Below are positions 13,528 through 20,349 of a DNA stretch of 26,104 nt, in pieces (position 1 is the stretch's first letter; the number at the start of each line of letters is the position of its first letter). Under the pieces are notes generated by a model. That model ran no database searches and was not told the origin of the DNA. It saw only the letters and a list, made by a program, of their open reading frames with translations. The DNA lies in the IMG/VR virus record IMGVR_UViG_3300013014_000116, positions 1 to 26,104 of that record; one strand, written 5' to 3'. The position numbers and the translations under genes were made by a program. Source of the stretch: a virus.

Positions 13528-14537
13528 AGATTGTTATAGATATCCAATAATATCTTTTTATCAAAACTATTGCTTTCAATACTATTGATTTGGTCAATGA
13601 TGATTTGGTCTACTGATTCAAACTTCAAATCACCGCGACCCTCTTGTTCAACTTGATCTACTTTCATTGGTATCAATGCCATTTCTCTTAGTTTATGTTC
13701 TGGTATCAATGTCTCACGTATGAAGTTTGCTTCTTCATAGCTAATATCAATATCAAGATGTACTCTAACATGACTATCAATCAATAGCAATCCCTCTGGG
13801 TTTTCAAGCACATCACTTAATTTATATACACGGAACAATGGTTGACGAGGCCAGCTATGAAAGACTGGGTCTTGTCCCCACTCTAATATCATCATACCAC
13901 GTGCGTCATCACCTGCGTCAGCATAGTTATGCGGGAAAGCATTACCAATGTACCATACATTAGACTTGCTTTGTCGTTTGTGAAAGTGACCACTAAAGAC
14001 TTTATCAAAGCCCTTCATATGATCAGTATTAATCTCACCATGATCGGGCATCTCTACCATAGCATTCATATAGAATCTAGGCAATTCAAAATGACCAAAC
14101 AAGTATTTACCACTTAGTTTTTGTACTTTCTTGTAATCATCCTGCACTAGCCAAGGAGCGATTACTACATCTCCTTGACTGAAGAAGTCGTTGACAATTT
14201 GTACGTTTGGTAAATGTTTAGCCCACTCAACACTATGAATGTCCCTGCGGTCACGATAATAAAGGTCATGATTGCCCGGTATAAAATATACCCTATCAAA
14301 ACTATCATTTAGTTTCTCCAATGCTTGTAATCCAAACTGTAGTGTATGGATGTTGATGCTTGCTCTGTGATGATTATAATCACCCAAGAAGAAACAAGTT
14401 TCACATCCCTCACTCTTTGCTTTCTTTATAAACCAATCTACAAAATTATTACAGTCTTGGTTATGTTGCAGGCTATTTGACTTAAGGCCAAAGTGAATAT
14501 CTGTAAACACTGCGGCTTTTTTGAAAAGGTTACTCAT
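13524..14537 (-). CDS. 47: Recombination endonuclease subunit gp47 (SbcD/Mre11-like)
   Basis: A 337-residue metallophosphoesterase (T4 gp47: 339 aa), the nuclease subunit that acts with gp46. Motifs in order are FTDIHFG (Asp13, His15), FLGDYNHH (Asp53), PGNHD (Asn89, His90, Asp91), FGHFE and FSGHFHKRQ. These are the metal-binding residues of Mre11-type enzymes. The C-terminal ~90 residues would contact gp46. The stop overlaps the next gene's start. No ribosome site stands before the ATG at 14537, but a sigma70-like -10 (TATACT) lies 6 bases upstream, so the message may be leaderless or the gene may be read from gp55. Confidence 0.95.
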   Translation of the reverse strand: MSNLFKKAAVFTDIHFGLKSNSLQHNQDCNNFVDWFIKKAKSEGCETCFFLGDYNHHRASINIHTLQFGLQALEKLNDSFDRVYFIPGNHDLYYRDRRDIHSVEWAKHLPNVQIVNDFFSQGDVVIAPWLVQDDYKKVQKLSGKYLFGHFELPRFYMNAMVEMPDHGEINTDHMKGFDKVFSGHFHKRQSKSNVWYIGNAFPHNYADAGDDARGMMILEWGQDPVFHSWPRQPLFRVYKLSDVLENPEGLLLIDSHVRVHLDIDISYEEANFIRETLIPEHKLREMALIPMKVDQVEQEGRGDLKFESVDQIIIDQINSIESNSFDKKILLDIYNNL

Positions 14538-14543
14538 CTAATT

Positions 14544-14573
14544 AGTATATAGTAAAAGACAATGCGAAATCAA
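14544..14573 (-). promoter_or_regulatory. Possible sigma70-type promoter for the gp47-gp46 unit
   Basis: On the minus strand TTGATT (14568-14573) and TATACT (14544-14549) are separated by 18 bases. The start point would fall at about the gp47 ATG, giving little or no leader. The match to consensus is moderate and the region is AT-rich, so chance is possible. Confidence 0.35.
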
Positions 14574-14587
14574 TCACATTGGTAAAA

Positions 14588-15499
14588 TTATTCTTCGTAG
14601 ACTACCGAACTCATACCAGCACCAAGACCCTGACGAGTCCAGCTTGGGTTAAGTCCGTTAATCTCTAAGATATCATCACGGATATTTTGATTACGTTTTT
14701 CCGTATTCAATACACGGCAGAAACTATTTGTAATTGCTGCGGTGTAATATGCGAATGGATTAGCACTTTTAGCTTCATTGAATCGTAGTCCAACATATGT
14801 AAGTTGTAGAATGGCACTGTTACGCATTTCATCGTTGTATGTATACCCACGCCAATTATACTTCATGGCATATTTTTCACACATCATAATGTACATACGG
14901 GCTAGTTTGTTTGTGACCTGTCCATGATCCTTACTGAATTCTCCTGATTCTAAATCACCTTTCCAATGACTTTTGCCTACACAGTAGAAAGTATTGTTTT
15001 TGTCAATTTTATAATGTTGGAATGGGGGAAAGTTTACTTTGACATGTACCATGTCATCTACTTCTGCTTTGGTTGTTACATCTTCCAAATCAGCAAAAAT
15101 CTCATCAGGGTCAACTTCTTCAACTTCAAAGATATCCTTTGCGGTTTTCTTTTTAACTGTTTTGCGGGGAACTTTTGGGGCTACTGGGACATGATCCCAA
15201 TTCATTACACGAAATACTAAATCTGTCACTAGAATGGATTCTGGGTCAACTGAATCTTTTGCCCCCGCTTCTATCCCTAATCGTGCGGCTCTAGCTTCTT
15301 TGGCCTGTTGAATAGATTCTGGTCTAAATGCATATTCTAAACTATCCTCAATTGAAGATTGGGGCATATCAACTATAAAATCATATCTATGATATTCTGG
15401 TTTAGCAAAATGACAATATGCATTTTTGCTCTCATGTATCTCTTTTAAGATATCTTTGTTATTCAAATAGTTGACGGGTTTTCGTGAGGGTAATGACAT
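14588..15499 (-). CDS. 55: Late-transcription sigma factor gp55, with a long N-terminal extension
   Basis: A 303-residue relative of T4 gp55 (185 aa), which replaces host sigma70 on RNA polymerase and recognises the late -10 element. The recognisable part is the C-terminal ~150 residues: LARMYIMMCEKYAMKYNWRGYTYNDEMRNSAILQ with FNEAKSANPFAYYTAAI and FCRVLNTEKRNQNIRDD (each quoted in part), a sigma region 2-like core. The first ~140 residues are extra: a part with YHRYDFIVDMP, an acidic-basic middle, and PRKTVKKKTAKD. I see no obvious clamp-binding motif at the C-terminus, which reads GAGMSSVVYEE. Start ATG at 15499 follows AAGGAG. Its own promoter lies upstream, and late elements in the window suit its role. 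Confidence 0.85.
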   Translation of the reverse strand: MSLPSRKPVNYLNNKDILKEIHESKNAYCHFAKPEYHRYDFIVDMPQSSIEDSLEYAFRPESIQQAKEARAARLGIEAGAKDSVDPESILVTDLVFRVMNWDHVPVAPKVPRKTVKKKTAKDIFEVEEVDPDEIFADLEDVTTKAEVDDMVHVKVNFPPFQHYKIDKNNTFYCVGKSHWKGDLESGEFSKDHGQVTNKLARMYIMMCEKYAMKYNWRGYTYNDEMRNSAILQLTYVGLRFNEAKSANPFAYYTAAITNSFCRVLNTEKRNQNIRDDILEINGLNPSWTRQGLGAGMSSVVYEE

Positions 15500-15529
15500 A
15501 GTTCTCCTTGTTGTAGTTATGCTTGATTG

Positions 15530-15558
15530 ATTGTAGCATGATAGTTGCAGAAATGCAA
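15530..15558 (-). promoter_or_regulatory. Sigma70-type promoter for gp55
   Basis: On the minus strand TTGCAT (15553-15558), a 17-base spacer and TACAAT (15530-15535) make a near-consensus host promoter, with a start expected near 15523 and a 20-30 base leader carrying AAGGAG. An inverted repeat, GTTGCA-GAAA-TGCAAC (15544-15559), overlaps the -35 and could be an operator. Early or middle expression of a late sigma factor makes sense. Confidence 0.7.
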
Positions 15559-15592
15559 CAATTTTTTGTTGAAATGGTAAAAATACTAGTAT

Positions 15593-15608
15593 TATTTATG
15601 ACTAAATA
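15593..15608. promoter_or_regulatory. Abutting divergent late promoter elements
   Basis: CATAAATA on the minus strand (15593-15600) is directly followed by ACTAAATA on the plus strand (15601-15608). The rightward element lies 23 bases before the 490-aa gene's ATG at 15632, with AAGGATAAG between as ribosome site. The leftward element would give a second, late transcript of gp55, but its fit is weaker evidence. Confidence 0.5.
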
Positions 15609-15631
15609 GTATATAAGGATAAGAAATTGAT

Positions 15632-17104
15632 ATGCCACAATATAGTAATACGATAACTGCCTCAACAGGGTTAGTAACTACCGCCGTTCTAAATACAGTG
15701 GATAATACTATCACGTATACATTGACGGCTCCAAACGGTGCTACAGCTACACGCACACAAAGTTCAACATTACCCGGAAATTATTCACAAAATATTAATA
15801 GCCTTACTAGGCAACTTGCTGTAGGTGGATATACGTCTAATCGGATAGACATAGCATTTGGCGTCCGTGACACGACATCGGCTGTCAAACAACAAGCGAC
15901 TGAAGCACAAGCAGCAGCTACAGCAACAGACACCCCAGTTCCAGCAGCACCTGCACCGCCAACGCCAACAAATAGTTCTGCTGATCCAGCAGTTCCTCCT
16001 GTTCCAGTAGCACCCGTAGTAGAAAACGCAGCGCCCGCAAACACCGAAAATGACACTGCTGCAAGAGTTGCAGCATTTAATACAGATTCAGGTACTGGTA
16101 CTACTAAAAAATTCATAACTGATGAAGACGGCCAAACTACATTAGTTGCAGTTAACGGAGTACCAGTCGAAGCGGCACAAGACAAAAAAACAGTTACTGA
16201 ATTTGATGAAGCAGCAATTGCCGCAGCTAGACAAGCTGAATATGATGCAATAGAAGCTAAATTATATGCAGACCTTGCTGCTAGTAATACTAATAGAGGA
16301 TTGACTAGCGCACTACGAAATACACAAACGCAAGCGACTCAACAAGACTATTCAAATTTCAACAATAGAGAAGATTGGCGGGTGCGGTTAAGTTTAGCCC
16401 CTAATTCTAATTATCTATATAAAGATCCTGATACAACCATAGCTGGAATATTAAGCCCATTAAAAGCAACAAATGGGGTAATATTCCCTTATACCCCTGC
16501 TATTTCAGTTGCATACGCTGTACAGTATGATCCTGCTTCATTAACACATACAAATTATAAGTATTATACTTACAATAGTAGTTCAGTAGATCAAATTACA
16601 TTAAGTTGCGATTTTACTGCACAAGATGTTTTTGAAGCTACTTACTTATTAGCAGTCATTCATTTTTTCAAATCTGTAACAAAAATGTTTTATGGTCAAG
16701 ATCAAGATCCTAAACCCGGAACACCTCCACCATTATGTTATCTTTCAGGATTGGGGGCATTTCAATTTAATAATCACCCACTTGCAATAACTAATTTTAC
16801 ATATTCACTGCCAACTGATGTGGATTATATTAGAGCAGGTACTGTACAAGAACAACCTAAAGCTAACCAAACATTTAATAGTAGACTGCAAGATGCTAAA
16901 TTACAACCTGGAGCACAACCTGCTCCTCCACAGTTTTCAGGGGCATATTTGGTGCAAGAACCTACATATGTTCCAACAAAAATACAAATATCAATAACAG
17001 CAGTCCCTATTGTTACAAGAAACGATATAAGTAATCACTTCAGTCTCAAAGATTATGCGGCTGGAGTATTATCAAAACGACCATCAGGCGGAGGAATTTG
17101 GTAA
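15632..17104 (+). CDS. Tail/baseplate structural protein, possible tail-tube initiator or hub component
   Basis: A 490-residue protein in three parts. Residues 1-85 form a Thr/Asn-rich beta domain (ITASTGLVTTAVLN...). Residues about 85-240 are an Ala/Pro-rich linker with APAPPTPTN and VPPVPVAPVVEN. Residues about 245-490 are a folded domain with GVIFPYTPAISVAYAVQYDP, ITLSCDFTAQDVFEATYLLA, VIHFFKSVTKMFYG and GLGAFQFNNHPLAITNF (quoted in pieces). I do not recognise a named family with certainty. Position ahead of the LysM-like, hub and spike genes suggests the role of T4 gp48/gp54 (tail tube cap/initiator), but the sequence does not show this. Start ATG at 15632 follows AAGGATAAG. Its TAA overlaps the next ATG (TAATG), so the two are translationally coupled. 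Confidence 0.6.
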   Translation: MPQYSNTITASTGLVTTAVLNTVDNTITYTLTAPNGATATRTQSSTLPGNYSQNINSLTRQLAVGGYTSNRIDIAFGVRDTTSAVKQQATEAQAAATATDTPVPAAPAPPTPTNSSADPAVPPVPVAPVVENAAPANTENDTAARVAAFNTDSGTGTTKKFITDEDGQTTLVAVNGVPVEAAQDKKTVTEFDEAAIAAARQAEYDAIEAKLYADLAASNTNRGLTSALRNTQTQATQQDYSNFNNREDWRVRLSLAPNSNYLYKDPDTTIAGILSPLKATNGVIFPYTPAISVAYAVQYDPASLTHTNYKYYTYNSSSVDQITLSCDFTAQDVFEATYLLAVIHFFKSVTKMFYGQDQDPKPGTPPPLCYLSGLGAFQFNNHPLAITNFTYSLPTDVDYIRAGTVQEQPKANQTFNSRLQDAKLQPGAQPAPPQFSGAYLVQEPTYVPTKIQISITAVPIVTRNDISNHFSLKDYAAGVLSKRPSGGGIW

Positions 17105-17412
17105 TGTTAAATAGTATGTACCCAGCAACTAGTCCTTATTATAATACGGACCTAGTAAACAATCAATTTTTAGATATAATGTCTAACAGACCCATACCAA
17201 TGGATCCTTCAGATGTATATTGGGAAATAACATCAGTATACGAATATAGACCTGATTTGTTAGCTTATGATTTATATTCAAATAGTATGTTATGGTGGGT
17301 ATTTGCAATGAGAAATCCTAATATGTTGAAAGATCCATATTTTGACTTTGTATCAGGTGTTAATATATATTTGCCTAAGTTAAGTGCTATCAATCAAGCA
17401 TTAGGATTATAA
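17104..17412 (+). CDS. 53: gp53-like baseplate wedge protein with a LysM-type fold signature
   Basis: A 102-residue protein. IPMDPSDVYWEITSVYEYRPDLLAYDLYSN followed by SMLWWVFAMRNPNMLKDPYF and DFVSGVNIYLP (quoted in pieces) matches the pattern of the N-terminal half of T4 gp53 (IPM...YYIKGSPRPEELANAIYGN...YWVLLMCN) and the general LysM spacing of LA..Y, W, N and a final G...I.LP. T4 gp53 (196 aa) ties the wedges to the hub; small LysM proteins (such as P2 gpX) do the same in simpler phages. The start chosen is ATG at 17104, which overlaps the previous stop and has GGAGGAA 8-10 bases upstream, rather than the in-frame TTG at 17098. The gene is shorter than T4 gp53, having only the core domain. 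Confidence 0.7.
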   Translation: MLNSMYPATSPYYNTDLVNNQFLDIMSNRPIPMDPSDVYWEITSVYEYRPDLLAYDLYSNSMLWWVFAMRNPNMLKDPYFDFVSGVNIYLPKLSAINQALGL

Positions 17413-17415
17413 TAG

Positions 17416-20334
17416 ATGGTAACTAGAACTGTATATCCAGGTGGACTTGTTAAACGTGGTGCTCCCTCTACACAAAACAGAGCCAATGATGATAAGACAA
17501 ATAAAAAGAAAACTGGCACCGTAACAAAAACTCCTGTACAACCTGCTGTAATACCAGCAGTAAGTGGTGCAACTAATGAAACTCTTGCTGAAACTGCTAG
17601 ATTAGCACGTTCGGGAACAGCTGGACCAACACAAGCTGGAACAGTTGATACTCCGGACGCATTACCTCCTCAAGATGAATCAATTGGCAAACGACTAAAA
17701 AATCCATTAAGTAATTTTTCAAGTTACACATATCAACTTTCTTTGTATATGATAACTCCTGATGCCTATGAAGCATTTATTTTAAGCGGTAGAAAAAACT
17801 TAAATGCTATTAATAATATAACAGAAGAAGGAAGTGCATCAATTGCAGCAGCAAACGCTGCAAACACACAAACAGAATCCAATAGACAAGCCGCAGTAGA
17901 GTTTGGTTCATTTACACAAGGGGTAGGAGAAAGAGGAAGAAATATTTCACCGCCTGCACCATCAAGTTTGAAAACTATTAAAACAGGCGGGGCATATTTA
18001 ATTGCACAAAGTGGTGGAATTAATAACAGTGGACCAATACAACGAGCACCAGGTTTTGATTTAGATTTTTATATAGATGATTTGGTAATAACTCAAGCAA
18101 TGACTCCACAAGATTCTCAATCTACTACTAATGTTACTGACATTGAATTTAAGATAACAGAACCATATGGATTTTCTTTTTTGACAAGATTAAAACAAGC
18201 ACAAACAGCATTGCAAGCAATTTGCCCAACTAATGGGTATTCGGATATTAAAAATCCAATAAGACAATTTTATATTTTAGGTGTAAGATTTTTAGGATAT
18301 GATGAAAATGGTAATATAATTGACGCTGCTACAATCAATAAAGATATTAGTGCTGACCTTGGAACTGGTATTGGGTTGTATGAAAGATATTTTGATATAA
18401 TACTCAATACAGTAGATTTTAGAATCGGAGGTCCTCCTGTAGTCTATACTTGCAAAGCTAAATGCATTCCCGGAGCATATGCGTTTGATACTAAAAAAGG
18501 TATAATTTGGTCTGGTGCATCGATTCAAGGTAAAACTGTATACGATGCGTTATCAGGTGGGTCTGATCCTTCTACTGTTAGACAAAGTAAACCGGGCGAA
18601 AGTGCAATAGCACAAGCAGGAGCAGGTGGAACTTCAGGATCATGGGGATTATTATCTACATTGAACAGAGAACAACAAAAAAGATTAGATAACAACGAGA
18701 TAGAAATTGCCGCTAAATGGGATATTGTTTGGAAAGATGATTCTTTTGATACTATAGCAATGGCAACAATAGTTGACCCAAAGCAATTAGACAAAAGACG
18801 CATGCCTACTACAACTGCCACTAATAAAAAAGAATCTAATGCTGTAACAGCACAAACAGATACTACCCCTAATACAAATTTAACTACTATTGCACTTGGT
18901 AAAGGTATCTCTATTGTACGAGCATTTGACGAAATAATCAAACAAAGTTCATATTTAGATGATACGTTAAATATGTTGATAAAAGCTGAACAAGATAATA
19001 ATCTCAAATCAGACAGTTCTCCTGAAATAGTTAATAATAAAAATAAAGTAGTTAGACCAATTAGTTGGTATAATCTTAGTGCTGAGGTAGTAGTTCTTGG
19101 ATGGGATAGAAAACAAAAAGATTTTGTTGTTAAAACTACATTTATTGTTCAGCCATATACTACTCCGGTCACACTTAGCGCATATGGAGGAAAAGTGACA
19201 CCTTATACTGGCCCACATAAAAGATATGAATATTGGTTTACGGGGAAAAATTCTGAAATATTAAAATATGAACAAACATTAAATAATGCGTTCTTTAATG
19301 TTGCAATACTTGGTGCCGGTGTATCAACTAATTTGTCTGGGCAAAATCAAGATATTCCACTAGCAATTGGTCAACCAACAGGTCAACCAATACAAGGTAA
19401 ACCAAATTATAGTATGGAATCACAAAATTCATATATTTCAAGTTTATATGCCAAAGATTCTTGGGCTGAAGTTAATCTTACTATTTTAGGTGATCCTGAT
19501 TTTTTAATGCAACCTGCAGCCAGTTCAATAGCTACAGTGTATAGCAAATTGCGTTATGGTACAGACGGTTATTCAATAAATCCAAATGGTGGTCAAGTAT
19601 TCATTGAAATCAATTTCAAAGAACCTTCTGATTATAATAATGGTACTGGAACCATGAATATCAATAATTCTATAAATTTGTATCCTCACCCAAAATGGGT
19701 ACAAGACCAAATAGACAGTCGAGGCGGAGGCGTTGCTATGTATTTAAAAAGTGTAGTAAGTAAATTTAGTAGAGGTTTATTTCAACAAGATTTATCAGGA
19801 ATACCAGGGGTATTTAGTGAACTAGATAACCCAACCGCTGATGGAAGAGGAAATCAATCTGATGTAAATCAAACTGACGCAGAAACTAATAGACTAGCAA
19901 GAAAAGCACCGGTTGTTACTAATTCGGGTACAGGAACCGCAGCAGCAACTAGTGCAGCTAAAGTCAATCAGACAAAAGTTAGGACCGGATCCACTGTAGC
20001 ACTTAATGGATTAACATACGATAAAAATGCATCATTGATGTCGGCATATACATCAAGAGCGCCAACTGGAACTGCACCAACCCCAACTAATAATTCTACT
20101 ACTGTGAAAAGTGTAGCAACTGCGGAAGCACTTAATAGGGGAACTAATACCGGACTATATAAAGGTAAACTTAATCCATGGGATCATCCGCCTCCTCCAT
20201 CAGTATCAAAACCAGTGCAAGATCAAACGACACTTAATAAAAAAGGAAGTCAAGATGATGATTCTGGAACTGTTAATAGGGGAACTAATACCGGACCCAA
20301 TCGTGGAAATTTTCCTTGGAATAGAAAAGATTAA
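17416..20334 (+). CDS. Large baseplate hub candidate (gp27-like position)
   Basis: A 972-residue protein between the gp53-like gene and the gp5-like spike, where a hub protein (T4 gp27, P2 gpD) is expected. An N-terminal ~90-residue low-complexity part precedes LSNFSSYTYQLSLYMITPDA. The segment FDLDFYIDDLVITQAMTPQD, TNVTDIEFKITEPYGFSFL (residues about 210-260) resembles the beta-barrel start of hub proteins. Later blocks are PPVVYTCKAKCIPGAYAFDT, the Lys-rich WDIVWKDDSFDTIAMATIVD, and TLNNAFFNVAILGAGVSTN. The C-terminal ~140 residues are low complexity with NRGTNTG repeated. T4 gp27 is 391 aa, so this is far larger. Homology to gp27 is suggested by order and local pattern only. Start ATG at 17416, three bases after the previous stop, with AGGA upstream. 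Confidence 0.55.
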   Translation: MVTRTVYPGGLVKRGAPSTQNRANDDKTNKKKTGTVTKTPVQPAVIPAVSGATNETLAETARLARSGTAGPTQAGTVDTPDALPPQDESIGKRLKNPLSNFSSYTYQLSLYMITPDAYEAFILSGRKNLNAINNITEEGSASIAAANAANTQTESNRQAAVEFGSFTQGVGERGRNISPPAPSSLKTIKTGGAYLIAQSGGINNSGPIQRAPGFDLDFYIDDLVITQAMTPQDSQSTTNVTDIEFKITEPYGFSFLTRLKQAQTALQAICPTNGYSDIKNPIRQFYILGVRFLGYDENGNIIDAATINKDISADLGTGIGLYERYFDIILNTVDFRIGGPPVVYTCKAKCIPGAYAFDTKKGIIWSGASIQGKTVYDALSGGSDPSTVRQSKPGESAIAQAGAGGTSGSWGLLSTLNREQQKRLDNNEIEIAAKWDIVWKDDSFDTIAMATIVDPKQLDKRRMPTTTATNKKESNAVTAQTDTTPNTNLTTIALGKGISIVRAFDEIIKQSSYLDDTLNMLIKAEQDNNLKSDSSPEIVNNKNKVVRPISWYNLSAEVVVLGWDRKQKDFVVKTTFIVQPYTTPVTLSAYGGKVTPYTGPHKRYEYWFTGKNSEILKYEQTLNNAFFNVAILGAGVSTNLSGQNQDIPLAIGQPTGQPIQGKPNYSMESQNSYISSLYAKDSWAEVNLTILGDPDFLMQPAASSIATVYSKLRYGTDGYSINPNGGQVFIEINFKEPSDYNNGTGTMNINNSINLYPHPKWVQDQIDSRGGGVAMYLKSVVSKFSRGLFQQDLSGIPGVFSELDNPTADGRGNQSDVNQTDAETNRLARKAPVVTNSGTGTAAATSAAKVNQTKVRTGSTVALNGLTYDKNASLMSAYTSRAPTGTAPTPTNNSTTVKSVATAEALNRGTNTGLYKGKLNPWDHPPPPSVSKPVQDQTTLNKKGSQDDDSGTVNRGTNTGPNRGNFPWNRKD
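20132..20296 (+). repeat. 24-bp direct repeat at the 3' end of the hub candidate gene
   Basis: The 24 bases at 20132-20155 are repeated exactly at 20273-20296, 141 bp (47 codons) apart and in frame. They encode NRGTNTG in the disordered C-terminal tail. Recombination between them would delete 47 codons without a frameshift. Confidence 0.9.
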
Positions 20335-20335
20335 T

Positions 20336-20343
20336 ATTAAATA
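20336..20343 (+). promoter_or_regulatory. Weak candidate late promoter element ATTAAATA
   Basis: ATTAAATA in the 15-base gap before the gp5-like ATG at 20350. It fits NNTAAATA but the surroundings are AT-rich, so a chance match is likely enough to keep confidence low. Confidence 0.25.
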
Positions 20344-20349
20344 ATTTAT

